Under the pieces are notes generated by a model, which had not been told where the DNA came from, did no database searches, and saw only the letters and a program-made list of their open reading frames with translations. This document shows, in pieces, positions 24,247 to 32,864 of a stretch of DNA of 64,000 bases. The DNA comes from Fibrobacterota bacterium (GTDB taxonomy: Bacteria > Fibrobacterota > Fibrobacteria > UBA11236): positions 1-64,000 of the forward strand of contig JAQBPO010000100.1 of assembly GCA_028287465.1 (NCBI GenBank), in the 5' to 3' direction. Position 1 is the stretch's first letter, and each line of letters begins with the position of its first letter. The position numbers were made by a program, and so were the translations under genes.

Positions 24247-24438
24247 ATGGCTCCTCGCTGGGAGTTCGCTGGGCGAACTCCACGCTTGGTCGCTTCGGGC
24301 GAGTGCTGGGCGCACCCGCAGACATGAGCTCCCTGGTCATCAAGGCTCCTCGCTGGGAGTACGCTGGGCGAACTCCACGCTTGGTCGCTTGGGGCGAGGG
24401 CTGGGCGAGCCGGCAGATATGAGCTTCCCGTTCATTTG
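24247..24438 (-). repeat. GGCTC hairpin repeat, array B (two 96-bp units)
   Basis: Two units of 96 bases share most positions. Stem 1 is GGAGTTCGC/GCGAACTCC at 24261-24269/24273-24281; stem 2 (24356-24364/24368-24376) has a single A-A mismatch. Read along the genes (minus strand), each unit ends in GCGAGGAGCC, and the last one is followed by ATA and the ATG of the 23820-24245 gene. The units also contain a longer spacer (CCCAGC.CTCGCCC) not seen in other arrays. The second unit overlaps the ruvX stop. Confidence 0.85.
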
Positions 24439-24896
24439 GCGTCTCCGCGGGCCGTTGGACCGTGGTCGAGGAAATCCTGGAGGATGTAGCAGGCGGCCAC
24501 GCGATCGATCTCGGCCTTGTCGCGGCCGTGGTCGCGCCTTCCGCGTTTCTTCTTGGAGCGGGTCTTGAGGCTTTGGGCCGCCATCTGGCTCGTGAAGCTT
24601 TCGTCCTCGCGGTGGACCGGCAGGCCGAAACGGGTTTCCAGTTGGGTTATGAAGGCGTCCACGGCCTCGGTCTTGGCGCCCGCGACGGATTTGCCGTCCG
24701 TGCGCAAGGGATAGCCCACCACGATGGCCTCAACGTCCTCTTCGCGGATGATATCGCCGAGCGCGGACAGGAAGTCCGGGTTCTTCCGGCAATCGAGGGT
24801 GGTGAGCCCCGTCGCCAGGGACTTTCCGGTATCGCTGAGCGCCACGCCGATGCGCCTTTCCCCGAAATCAAGTCCGAGTATGGTGGTTGCTTTCAT
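24432..24896 (-). CDS. ruvX: YqgF/RuvX family nuclease
   Basis: A 154-residue RNase H-like protein. Motifs: LGLDFGERRIGVALSD with the first catalytic Asp, AIVVGYPLRTDGK, DESFTSQMAAQSL and KAEIDRVAACYILQDFLDH with the final acidic residue. Members process 16S rRNA 3' ends and have been proposed as Holliday-junction resolvases. Its first 29 bases overlap the upstream DUF4388 gene, indicating co-transcription. Confidence 0.92.
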   Translation of the reverse strand: MKATTILGLDFGERRIGVALSDTGKSLATGLTTLDCRKNPDFLSALGDIIREEDVEAIVVGYPLRTDGKSVAGAKTEAVDAFITQLETRFGLPVHREDESFTSQMAAQSLKTRSKKKRGRRDHGRDKAEIDRVAACYILQDFLDHGPTARGDAK

Positions 24897-26037
24897 CCTT
24901 GGTCTTGGCCCAATCCATCAGGATTTTCTGGGTGTTCATGGCGCCTTCGGGCGCGGCTCCGGGGCCCGCATCCCGTTCGTGGAATTCGAACGCTCCCGAA
25001 GCCAGGTTCAATATAGCTTCCGCGGCTTTCGCCCCGGACAGGCCTTTCATGGTGGCTTTGGCGATGTCGCCCTTATGGAGCACCAGTTCGCTCTTGGAGG
25101 AACCGGAGACCGCGAGCAATTGCCCCGATTTCTTCACGGCACCCAGGAAATGCAGCAGTTCCATCAGGGTCCCCGGATGGATATCCCCCTTGAGGGCTAT
25201 GGGCTTCACGGAGTAGCGGATTTTTTCGGGGGATCGCTTGAGGCAAATGGAAATGGCGTCGCTGAGGTCCTTTTCGCTCGCGTTGGAATCAAGGAAGGCG
25301 CGGATGCGGTTTTCCGCCTTCGCGGGCTCCTTGCGGCAGTGCAGGTAGACGACCGGAGTATTGATGAGGAGAGCGTCCGTTTCCACCATCTTTTCCACCT
25401 GGCCGTGGAAATCGAATCCGGCGATGATCAGATTTGGCTTGAAGGCTTTGCAGGAGTGCAGGAATTTCTCCGGATCGTTCTCCAGGTTTGCGACGTACCC
25501 GATGCTTTGCAGGCATTCGCGCAGGTCCACCTCGTCCATCACCAGATGGGAGTGGATCTTCGGCTCTACGTGGAACAACAGTTGGATCTTGTTCTGCAAC
25601 CGGCGCCTGGCGTCCGCCATGGCCTGCCGGGACCGTTCCTGGCTTTCGCCGCGTCGTTTGATGTGCAGGGAGACGGCCAGGAACAGGAAGGTGGTCAGCC
25701 CCAGGCCCCCCACAACGGCAAGGACGACCTTGACGTAGCCCGGGTTCAGGTTCACCGGGGGGCCGGAAGGGGAGACGGAGGTGGCCGGCACCCAGCCGTC
25801 CAGGGTATCGTTGACCCGGACCTTGATCCAATTCTCGCCGGTCTTCTCCACCGCCAGGACCTCGCCCTTGCGCGTGAAACCCTTGATCACGGCATTGCGG
25901 GTGGTATTGTCGCGGATGGGCAGGACGGTTTCTTCCACCTGAATCCACCGGAGTTGATCCGATTCGATGGTCAGGGCCGGGGCCGGGATGGGCGCGAGGA
26001 AAAAGGACACCAGAATGGGGTAGAAGGCCTTCCTCAT
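24868..26037 (-). CDS. SH3b - membrane helix - DUF4388 protein
   Basis: A 389-residue protein. An N-terminal signal/anchor (FYPILVSFFLAPIPAPALT) is followed by a bacterial SH3 domain (about 25-90, ending WVPATSVSPS), one membrane helix (about 100-125), a cytoplasmic segment resembling a degenerate receiver (FKPNLIIAGFDFHGQVEKMVETDALLINTPVVYL) and a C-terminal DUF4388/PATAN-like domain (GTLMELLHFLGAVKKSGQLLAVSG ... LVLHKGDIAKATMKGLSGAKAAEAILNLASGAFEF). It could link a periplasmic cue to cytoplasmic signalling (inference). Start 26037 chosen; 26097 is also open. Confidence 0.78.
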   Translation of the reverse strand: MRKAFYPILVSFFLAPIPAPALTIESDQLRWIQVEETVLPIRDNTTRNAVIKGFTRKGEVLAVEKTGENWIKVRVNDTLDGWVPATSVSPSGPPVNLNPGYVKVVLAVVGGLGLTTFLFLAVSLHIKRRGESQERSRQAMADARRRLQNKIQLLFHVEPKIHSHLVMDEVDLRECLQSIGYVANLENDPEKFLHSCKAFKPNLIIAGFDFHGQVEKMVETDALLINTPVVYLHCRKEPAKAENRIRAFLDSNASEKDLSDAISICLKRSPEKIRYSVKPIALKGDIHPGTLMELLHFLGAVKKSGQLLAVSGSSKSELVLHKGDIAKATMKGLSGAKAAEAILNLASGAFEFHERDAGPGAAPEGAMNTQKILMDWAKTKDESNHHTRT

Positions 26038-26254
26038 GGCGGAGACCGCGATAGCCTTGAAACGATGGGTTTTCCATCCATACCCGAAAATTAGCATATT
26101 CCCGATTGTAGTACCTGGAAGCCCGAGAGGGTCAAGATTCCCGGATTTCCCAGGCCCGGATATGAAAATCCCCGGCTTTAGGGATAAAGCCGGGGAATGC
26201 AAGACCCGAAAAGTGAAACGCGGTCCGGGTATAGGCTCCGGACCCCGATAGCCA

Positions 26255-28057
26255 TCAAGCGCGCTTGCGCTGGTTCTCTTCGAGCAGGATCTTCCGGATG
26301 CGGATGTTCTTGGGGGTGATTTCCAGGGCTTCATCGTCGTTGATGAATTCCAGGGCCTCTTCCAGGGACAACTGCTTGTGGGGCGTCAGGATGGTGGCCT
26401 CATCGGACGAGGTCGTCCGCATATTGGTCAACTGCTTGCCCTTGTTGATGTTGATGACCATGTCCTCGCCGCGATTGTTCTCGCCGACGATCATGCCGGG
26501 GTAGACGTCCACCTGGGGGCCGATGAACATGGTGCCGCGTTCCTCGAGCTTCCACAGCGCATAGGCCACGGAAACGCCGCGCTCCTTGCAGATGAGGGCG
26601 CCGTTGGTGCGCTGCTCGATATGGCCCTTCATGGGCTCATAGCCCTTGAAGATCTGCTGGAATACCGCGTAGCCCTTGCTCAGGGACATAAGCTTGGAGC
26701 GCAGGCCGATGAGGCCGCGGGCGGGCAGATCATAGATGAGCTTGACCTGGGTGCCTTCCAGCTGCATGTCCTTCATCTCGCCCTTGCGCTTGTTGATTTC
26801 GTCGATGACGGCGCCGGAGTAGTTCTCGGGCACGTCGATGGTGATGGTTTCAACAGGCTCGTATTCCTCGCCGTCGATCTCCTGGGTGATGACGCGGGGA
26901 CGGCCGACCGTGAACTCGTAACTTTCGCGGCGCATCTTTTCGATGAGCACCGAGAGATGCAGCACGCCGCGGCCGGAGACGATGTGGGCGCCGGCTTCGG
27001 GAGCCTTGATGACCCGGAGGGCGACGTCCGATACGGCTTCCCGCTCGAGGCGTTCGGCGATATGGTTCGAGGTCAGGAAGCGTCCGCCGTCCTTGCCGCA
27101 GAAGGGCGAATCGTTGACGGAGAAGCGCATGGAGATCGTGGGCGGGTCCACCTTGATGCGGGGAAGGGCCACGGGGGGATCTTCGCCGGTCAGGGTATCG
27201 CCCAAGGTGAAATCGGGAATGCCGGCAAGGCATACGATCTGGCCTGCGATGGCGTCGTCGACTTCCTTGAGCTTCACGCCTTCGGGGAACAGGATCTTGG
27301 TGATGCGCACCTTCTTGTGCTGGCCCGCTTCATTGATATGGGTGACGGTCTGGTTGACCTTGAGGCTGCCCTGGCGCAGGCGGCCGACGGCCAGGCGGCC
27401 CATGAACTCCTGGAAATCCAGGCTGGTGATCTGCAAAAGCGGATTCGGCGAGGTTCCGATGGTCGGAGGCGGAATCTTGTTGATGATCATTTCGAACAAA
27501 GGCATGAAATTGGAATCCGGATCCGTCATCTCGCGGCGGCAGGTGCCGGAACGGCCCGAAGCGAAGATATGCCCGAAGTCGAGCTGCTCATGGGTGGCTC
27601 CGAGTTCGCCGAAGAGATCGAATACCTTGTCCAGGGCCTTGTGGGGCTCGCTGCCGGCACGGTCGATCTTGTTGATGACGACGGCCAGGGTGAGTCCCAT
27701 CTCAAGGGCTTTTTTCGTCACGAAGCGGGTCTGGGCCATCGGGCCTTCGAAGGCGTCCACGATCAGCAGGGCGCCGTCGACGGTCCCGAGCACGCGCTCC
27801 ACCTGTCCGCCGAAATCGGCGTGGCCGGGGGTATCCACGATGTTGATCAGGTAGTCTTTGTATTGGACCGAGGCGTTCTTGGAAAGGATGGTGATGCCGC
27901 GCTCGCGTTCCTGATCGTTGGAATCCATGACGCGTTCGGTCATGACCGAGCCTTCGCGGAATACGCCGCTCTGGCGGAGGAGGCCGTCGACGAGGGTGGT
28001 CTTGCCATGATCAACGTGTGCGATGATGGCGACATTGCGGATATGGGAACTTTTCAT
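26255..28057 (-). CDS. typA: ribosome-associated GTPase TypA/BipA
   Basis: A 600-residue translational GTPase. G1 AHVDHGKT (13-20), switch region [15 protein letters not shown] and NKID are all present, followed by the EF-G-like domains III and V and the TypA-specific C-terminal domain ([22 protein letters not shown]). TypA assists ribosome assembly and stress adaptation. Length is typical. The start codon has no clear Shine-Dalgarno, but the [19 protein letters not shown] start is the family start. A strong promoter lies 118 bases upstream; the terminator is not obvious, and the DUF4388 gene begins about 218 bases downstream. Confidence 0.96.
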   Translation of the reverse strand: MKSSHIRNVAIIAHVDHGKTTLVDGLLRQSGVFREGSVMTERVMDSNDQERERGITILSKNASVQYKDYLINIVDTPGHADFGGQVERVLGTVDGALLIVDAFEGPMAQTRFVTKKALEMGLTLAVVINKIDRAGSEPHKALDKVFDLFGELGATHEQLDFGHIFASGRSGTCRREMTDPDSNFMPLFEMIINKIPPPTIGTSPNPLLQITSLDFQEFMGRLAVGRLRQGSLKVNQTVTHINEAGQHKKVRITKILFPEGVKLKEVDDAIAGQIVCLAGIPDFTLGDTLTGEDPPVALPRIKVDPPTISMRFSVNDSPFCGKDGGRFLTSNHIAERLEREAVSDVALRVIKAPEAGAHIVSGRGVLHLSVLIEKMRRESYEFTVGRPRVITQEIDGEEYEPVETITIDVPENYSGAVIDEINKRKGEMKDMQLEGTQVKLIYDLPARGLIGLRSKLMSLSKGYAVFQQIFKGYEPMKGHIEQRTNGALICKERGVSVAYALWKLEERGTMFIGPQVDVYPGMIVGENNRGEDMVININKGKQLTNMRTTSSDEATILTPHKQLSLEEALEFINDDEALEITPKNIRIRKILLEENQRKRA

Positions 28058-28174
28058 GGAGCAACTCGGTGAAATCGCCCTAAGGCGTGGGGTTGGAAAC
28101 GAACGTTTTCTATTTGCCGGTTGGTGTTACGGGGCTAGGCCTAATAGAGTACTGTTTTTTATAAAGCCAGGCAA

Positions 28175-28203
28175 ATAAGACTAGAAAACGGGGTTTTTGT
28201 CAA
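28175..28203 (-). promoter_or_regulatory. promoter of typA
   Basis: On the minus strand a consensus TTGACA (28198-28203) and TCTTAT (28175-28180, 4 of 6 matches to TATAAT) are separated by 17 bases in an AT-richer stretch. The predicted leader is about 110 bases long. No typical cold-shock element was recognised, although typA is cold-induced in other bacteria. Confidence 0.65.
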
Positions 28204-28296
28204 CCGGGGCGCGGCGCCGGCGACGGGATCCGCCAAGGAACGGCGAATTCCGACCCGAAATGGAAACCGCTCAAAGGCGCAATCCTCGGCAACGGG

Positions 28297-29976
28297 TCAT
28301 TTTACCCATCCTTGCCCGGACCGGCCATGCGCCTGGCGAAGGGCCTTGCGGCCGGAGGCGGTGACTCCGAAGCTCCCGGGACCCCCGGTTTTGGGCCGGG
28401 CATTCGGCCTTAGCGACGGCCCATTGGTTCCGGAAACGCGACCCAACCGCCGTTCCACCTGGGATGCATACAGGTCCGCCGGTTCCGGATCGGAAAGGGT
28501 TTCCAGCCATTCCCGGTCCGTGGTCCGTTTGTCCTCGGTGGTCCCAACCACGTTGAACTGGACGAAGGCGAAGGGCGGCGGGGTCACCGGCCCCTTGGCG
28601 GTCCGGACGTTCCAAACCGTGCCACGGGCCCCCGACCGCAAAACGTCGCCTCCGGCGCCTGCCACGGGAAGGTAAGGGTAGGCTCCCAAACCCAGATCCA
28701 GATCCGAATACAGGTTTTCGAAGGGGCTTCGGCTATGGTGGTCGAGGTTCAGATCGGACCCGCGCCCGGATCGCGCCACATTGCCGCTGGCATTGTATCC
28801 CACGCTTACCCCGTGGATGAAGGAGGCTTTGAAATCGAAACCGCTGAGCAGGTTGTCATGGGAATCGATGTTGAAGCTGAAGCCATGATGCCCGGAGATG
28901 CGGCCGTTGATGGCCAGGATGGTGCGGGGAAGCTGGGTCAGGTCCAGCACCGAGCAATTCTTGGTCAGCTCTTCCAGGGACGGTCCGTTATCGCAGTTCT
29001 TGAGGACCAGGTTCCGCGCCCAGCAATTGAGGGCTCCCTCGAAGGCGAGGGCGTTGAACCCTTCCTCCAATTGGTGGCCTGGGTAGGCCGTATCCGGGAA
29101 TTCGCAACGCAGGTTCTCGACACCGCTCTCCTCGATCGGCCGATAGCGGTTGATCCGGGGCTTCCACTCCGGACGCACGTCGAAGCGCAGGGGTTGGGCC
29201 AGTTCCAGGACCGTTCCATCCACCGACCGGATCTGCGCCACCCAGCGCAAAGGCATATCCTGATTGTATCCGTTCGAGCCCTGGCCGTTATGCAGATGCG
29301 CATTCAGGGATTTATCCGGCGGATCGATCTGGGTGAGAACGATGAATTGCCCAGGCTTGATCTCGACCGGAGTCGCGAGCCGGAGATGGGTATCCCCCCG
29401 CTTGGCCGCGGTGGAAACGGGACCGAGGAGCGCGCCCAGGGCCAGGTCATGGGTGGGAGGATGATCGGCCGCTTTCGCCAAGCCGTCCGGCGGCGCCTGG
29501 GCCGGGATGGGCGGAGCGAATCGAAGCAGGCCGCCCGCGCCCCAATTCGAGGGGTAGATGTTCCCGGTCAACTCCCGGAGCCCTTTGGACCAGACCAGGA
29601 CCGTGCCGTCCGGCCCGGATCCCTCGCCGCGCAGAACGAGTCCGCTTTTGCGCACCTGGATTTGGCGGGCGACCAGGTAACGTCCCTTGGGGATGAGCAA
29701 GGCGCCCCCGCCCGCGGCATCGATGGCGGCCTGCAGGCAAGGGGAGTCGTCGGTCCTGCCGTCGGCCAGGCATCCGAAATCCCTTACATTGGCCACGACG
29801 GCCGGCGAGGGCGGGGATCCGGCGCCGGCATGGTAGCCCGCGTAGGAGAAGTCCGGCAGGCGGCCGAGCGGATCCCAGAGTTCCCCGCGCGCCCCCCAAA
29901 GCCGCGAAGTGCCGGCATGGGAAGGGCCCAGGAAGGAAGCCAGGATCAGGATCCGGAGCAGGTTGAAAGGTTTCAT
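28297..29976 (-). CDS. pectate-lyase-3-like secreted protein (right-handed beta-helix)
   Basis: A 559-residue exported protein, signal MKPFNLLRILILASFLGPSHA. The N-terminal motif VRDFGCLADGRTDDSPCLQAAIDAAGGGALLIPKGRYLVARQI is that of the Pfam pectate lyase superfamily 3 beta-helix (polysaccharide lyases, tail-spike-like depolymerases). Later repeats (NDxA-like rungs with Asn, Gly, His) support a solenoid. Catalytic residues cannot be assigned. The ATG overlaps the stop of the intradiol-dioxygenase-like gene (ATGA at 29973-29976), so it is the last gene of the 33694-28297 operon. The tail is rich in Gly/Arg/Pro and poorly structured. Confidence 0.82.
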   Translation of the reverse strand: MKPFNLLRILILASFLGPSHAGTSRLWGARGELWDPLGRLPDFSYAGYHAGAGSPPSPAVVANVRDFGCLADGRTDDSPCLQAAIDAAGGGALLIPKGRYLVARQIQVRKSGLVLRGEGSGPDGTVLVWSKGLRELTGNIYPSNWGAGGLLRFAPPIPAQAPPDGLAKAADHPPTHDLALGALLGPVSTAAKRGDTHLRLATPVEIKPGQFIVLTQIDPPDKSLNAHLHNGQGSNGYNQDMPLRWVAQIRSVDGTVLELAQPLRFDVRPEWKPRINRYRPIEESGVENLRCEFPDTAYPGHQLEEGFNALAFEGALNCWARNLVLKNCDNGPSLEELTKNCSVLDLTQLPRTILAINGRISGHHGFSFNIDSHDNLLSGFDFKASFIHGVSVGYNASGNVARSGRGSDLNLDHHSRSPFENLYSDLDLGLGAYPYLPVAGAGGDVLRSGARGTVWNVRTAKGPVTPPPFAFVQFNVVGTTEDKRTTDREWLETLSDPEPADLYASQVERRLGRVSGTNGPSLRPNARPKTGGPGSFGVTASGRKALRQAHGRSGQGWVK

Positions 29977-30872
29977 ATGCGGATCGGCACCGATTCCTTG
30001 CGCAAGCCCTTCAAGGTCCACCAGGACAGGTCGACCATATAGGAGCCGGCCCGCAGGGATCCGATATCCAGTTCGACGGGAAGGCCGGTCATCAAGGATC
30101 GCTTTACCAGCGCGCCCGCAAGATCATAGACCCGGAGCTCCACGGGTTGGCGGGAGGTATTGGGGGGAAGGTGGAAGAGGATGGAATTCCCCAGCCTGCG
30201 GGCGTAGACGTCGAACTCCATCATGGCCGGATCATTCTGGGGGATGAGACCGGTGGTCACGCCCGGGATTTGGATGTTCCAGGTCCCTTTCCAGAGCGCG
30301 GGAACCGTCTTCACCCAGGGGATGATGCGGTTGGCGGCTCCGGGCTCATCGGCGCCGAAATCGCCTTTGATATAGGGATCGCCCGCGAAATAAAGTTGCG
30401 TGACGATCTGCACGCCGGGAGATTGGGAGATGATGACATGGATATGGCGCGGGCGGTAGGCCGATCCGTTGAGGTAGGCGCCGGGCAGGATCGATTCGAA
30501 CGCGAATTTCCCATCCCGGTCCGTGACCATCTGTCCCCGCAGCCGGAAGCTTTCCGGATGGCCGGGGATGTCCGGGCAGGCATCGCTGGGATGCTGGTAA
30601 CATCCGCCGTCCGTGGCATGCCAGACGTCCAGATTGACCCCGGATACCGGGCCGGAACAGTTGGCCACCGTTCCTTGGACGCTGATGCGCTGGCCCGGTT
30701 CGAATTCCGAGGCCAGCTTCACCTTCCGGGGCGCGCCGTCCGTATGGAACGGGCCCATGCCATAACGGTCGCCCAGGGTACGGTTGTCGCACGTTTGTCC
30801 CAGCAGGCCTTTGGGCACGGCCAAGGCGGCCAAGGCCGCGGTACCGGCTCCTACGAATTTCCTTCGGTCCAT
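29973..30872 (-). CDS. intradiol ring-cleavage dioxygenase-like protein with Tat-type signal and sorting tail
   Basis: A 299-residue protein. The N-terminus MDRRKFVGAGTAALAALAVPKG is a Tat-type signal (RR-x-F). The core carries the intradiol dioxygenase fold: GQRISVQGTVANCSGPVSGVNLDVWHATDGG, DRDGKFAFESILPGAY, and the iron site RPRHIHVIIS with nearby Tyr residues (GSAYRPRHIH, QLYFAGDPY). Classical members open catechols; secreted lipoproteins of this branch have unknown substrates. The C-terminus (about 225-299) resembles a T9SS-type sorting domain. AAAGGA precedes the ATG by eight bases. The last bases overlap the next gene. Confidence 0.83.
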   Translation of the reverse strand: MDRRKFVGAGTAALAALAVPKGLLGQTCDNRTLGDRYGMGPFHTDGAPRKVKLASEFEPGQRISVQGTVANCSGPVSGVNLDVWHATDGGCYQHPSDACPDIPGHPESFRLRGQMVTDRDGKFAFESILPGAYLNGSAYRPRHIHVIISQSPGVQIVTQLYFAGDPYIKGDFGADEPGAANRIIPWVKTVPALWKGTWNIQIPGVTTGLIPQNDPAMMEFDVYARRLGNSILFHLPPNTSRQPVELRVYDLAGALVKRSLMTGLPVELDIGSLRAGSYMVDLSWWTLKGLRKESVPIRI

Positions 30873-30907
30873 GGATGATCCTTTCGATGCGGGGTGGGAG
30901 AGGCGGT

Positions 30908-32170
30908 TCACGGCGCGGCCTGGGCGGCGCCCTTATCGAGAGCGGGAGCGGAAAGCCGGCCGTCCGGGCGGAACAATCCGCCGGCGGCATTTCCGTACCG
31001 CGGCATTTGATGGAACCGATCGGTATGCCGCGAAGCGTTTCCGGAGCGTGAGGCCCGATCCGGACGGAACAATCCGATGGGGGACCCGGCAATGGTGAAC
31101 ATTCCCTGTTCGGTCAAAGCATAAACCCGACCTTCCGGTCCCATGGCCATGGCTTCCGAATGGAGGTCGGTCAGGCCGCCATTGAAGGCTTGCCAGGTTT
31201 CTCCGCGATCGAGGCTGCGGTAGACTCCTTGCCCCCAGGTTCCCAGCCAGAGCACGGTCCTGCCGGATTCCCGTTGCACCTTGAGGGACGTTATCGCGGA
31301 ATCCGGGATCCCGGCGTTCGCATGCCGGTGCGCCTTCAGGGAGTCGCCGCTCCAGACGTATTCCACGACCTGGTTGGGTACGCGGTTCGACGCGGTCGCC
31401 ATCCAAAGGGATTCTTCCGGATAGGCCGGTTCGAGGGCGAGCAACCCGGAAGCCAAGTCGACGGTTTTGGGCGCGGCGGGATCCCGCTTGACCAGGGTCT
31501 GCTTTTCCGCCCACGTTTTTCCGCTGTCCCCGCTCACCAGCAGGTCGTCGAACTCCGGCGCGGCATAGGCCCTTCCCGTCGGCGAGATGGCGAAGTCGAT
31601 GATGCTGCCGAAGGTTTCGCCGAAGTGGACCGAGGTCGATTTCGCCCCCAAGGACGGGGCCCGATCCACCCCGTCGTTCCCGGCGGCGAACAGGCAATAA
31701 CCGGTGGGCGAAATGGCGGCCGCGGGATGGTACGGGGAAACGGTCCCGGACCAGCCGGTCCAGGCGGCGCCCCCGTCCACGCTTTTCCAGGGTCCCCAAA
31801 CGACCGTGCCGTTCCCGCCGATGGTTACCGAGGTATGGTAAAAGTCCGCGGTTTTCGATTCGATGGGAGCGGTCTTCCAAACGATAGTTGGCGTATTGGC
31901 GGACGCTTTGCCGATGTACAGGGAGTCCCCGATCGACACGAACAGGCTCCCAGGCGCATCGGCGCCCATCCGGGTCGGGGTTTTCCCATAGATGGGCCCC
32001 CAGGAGGCATTGGGAGTCCATTTCACGCCCAGGCTTTTCCATTCGGCCGGGCCGGACTGCGCGCATGCCGCCCCGGCGAGGGCGAAGAAAAGGATGGTGA
32101 GGGCGACAATGGCCGCCCGCAATGGTTTTCCGATGGCAATGGCTCTCCAATGGCCGGTGGTAACTGGCAT
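30908..32170 (-). CDS. secreted BNR/sialidase-like beta-propeller protein
   Basis: A 420-residue exported protein (signal about residues 13-38, ending ACAQS, which could also be a lipobox, LAGAAC). The body shows repeated BNR/Asp-box motifs such as SVDGGAAWTGW, SGDSGKTWAEK and SLDRGETWQAF, the mark of six- or seven-bladed propellers of the sialidase/VPS10/photosystem-stability type. No catalytic sialidase residues were identified; likely a binding or structural module. AGGAGG lies six bases before the ATG, the best Shine-Dalgarno in the window. It sits between the lipoprotein and the intradiol dioxygenase-like gene, 35 bases from the latter. Confidence 0.78.
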   Translation of the reverse strand: MPVTTGHWRAIAIGKPLRAAIVALTILFFALAGAACAQSGPAEWKSLGVKWTPNASWGPIYGKTPTRMGADAPGSLFVSIGDSLYIGKASANTPTIVWKTAPIESKTADFYHTSVTIGGNGTVVWGPWKSVDGGAAWTGWSGTVSPYHPAAAISPTGYCLFAAGNDGVDRAPSLGAKSTSVHFGETFGSIIDFAISPTGRAYAAPEFDDLLVSGDSGKTWAEKQTLVKRDPAAPKTVDLASGLLALEPAYPEESLWMATASNRVPNQVVEYVWSGDSLKAHRHANAGIPDSAITSLKVQRESGRTVLWLGTWGQGVYRSLDRGETWQAFNGGLTDLHSEAMAMGPEGRVYALTEQGMFTIAGSPIGLFRPDRASRSGNASRHTDRFHQMPRYGNAAGGLFRPDGRLSAPALDKGAAQAAP

Positions 32171-32234
32171 GATTCCTCCTGGGGATCTTTATGGATGGAA
32201 ATTCAGCGCTGCAGGCGCCGCGCCGCACAAGGCG

Positions 32235-32864
32235 CTAGGGATACAAGAACATGGTGCTCCGCGTTGCGATCACCTTCGCCGTATCGGATACGGATACCAA
32301 GGTCGTATCGTGGACCCAACCCGCCCGGCTCTCCACGACGAAGCGGAGCGCGCCCATGGGCACGGAATCGATCTCGGAAGGGAAGAGCCCATCGCACCGC
32401 GTCAGGATGTCCGTGCCCGGGAAATAGGCGATTCCGGAATCGGATTTCATGTAGTCCTCCGAATGCAGGGAGAAAAGGAACACCTTGGCGGTGGATAGGG
32501 ACAGGTCCTTCCGATCGGTTCCAGGCTGCAGGCCGGCGGCGATGGCCCAGGCCTTTTGCGCCGCGGACCCGGCGATGACATTGTAGGCCTTCCCCTTCTC
32601 GAGTTTATCGATGCGGAAATGGCCGGATGGGTCCGTCACCGCGCGGCGGATGCGGGCCGGATCCGGATGGCTGGGATCATAGTCCGCGGGAATGAGCTTT
32701 ACGGATGCGCCCGCGGCGGGAAGCCCCGAAGGGGAGGAGACCAGGCCGGTGAGGGTTTCCGTATCGGACCCTCCGCCTTGGGCGGTCTCTTCCTCCGGAA
32801 AGAAGAGGCAGGCGGCGGTGAGAAGGGGCAGGCCCAGGGCCAGCCATCGCAATAGGCGGGTCAT
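32235..32864 (-). CDS. lipoprotein with carboxypeptidase-regulatory-like domain, TIGR02147-coupled
   Basis: A 209-residue lipoprotein, lipobox LLTAAC (Cys19). The N-terminal beta-sandwich follows the pattern TLTGLVSSPSGLPAAGASVKLIPADYDPS ... AVTDPSGHFRIDKLEKGKAYNV, then a segment with IAYFPGTDI. The lipoprotein at 10483-12168 shares both the pattern GLxxxPSGxPxxxAxVxLxPxxYD and the FxPG(S/T) segment, so the two are paralogues, but this one lacks the DUF2341 and LamG parts. Its ATG overlaps the TIGR02147 stop (ATGA). The gap to the BNR gene is 64 bases. Confidence 0.85.
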   Translation of the reverse strand: MTRLLRWLALGLPLLTAACLFFPEEETAQGGGSDTETLTGLVSSPSGLPAAGASVKLIPADYDPSHPDPARIRRAVTDPSGHFRIDKLEKGKAYNVIAGSAAQKAWAIAAGLQPGTDRKDLSLSTAKVFLFSLHSEDYMKSDSGIAYFPGTDILTRCDGLFPSEIDSVPMGALRFVVESRAGWVHDTTLVSVSDTAKVIATRSTMFLYP

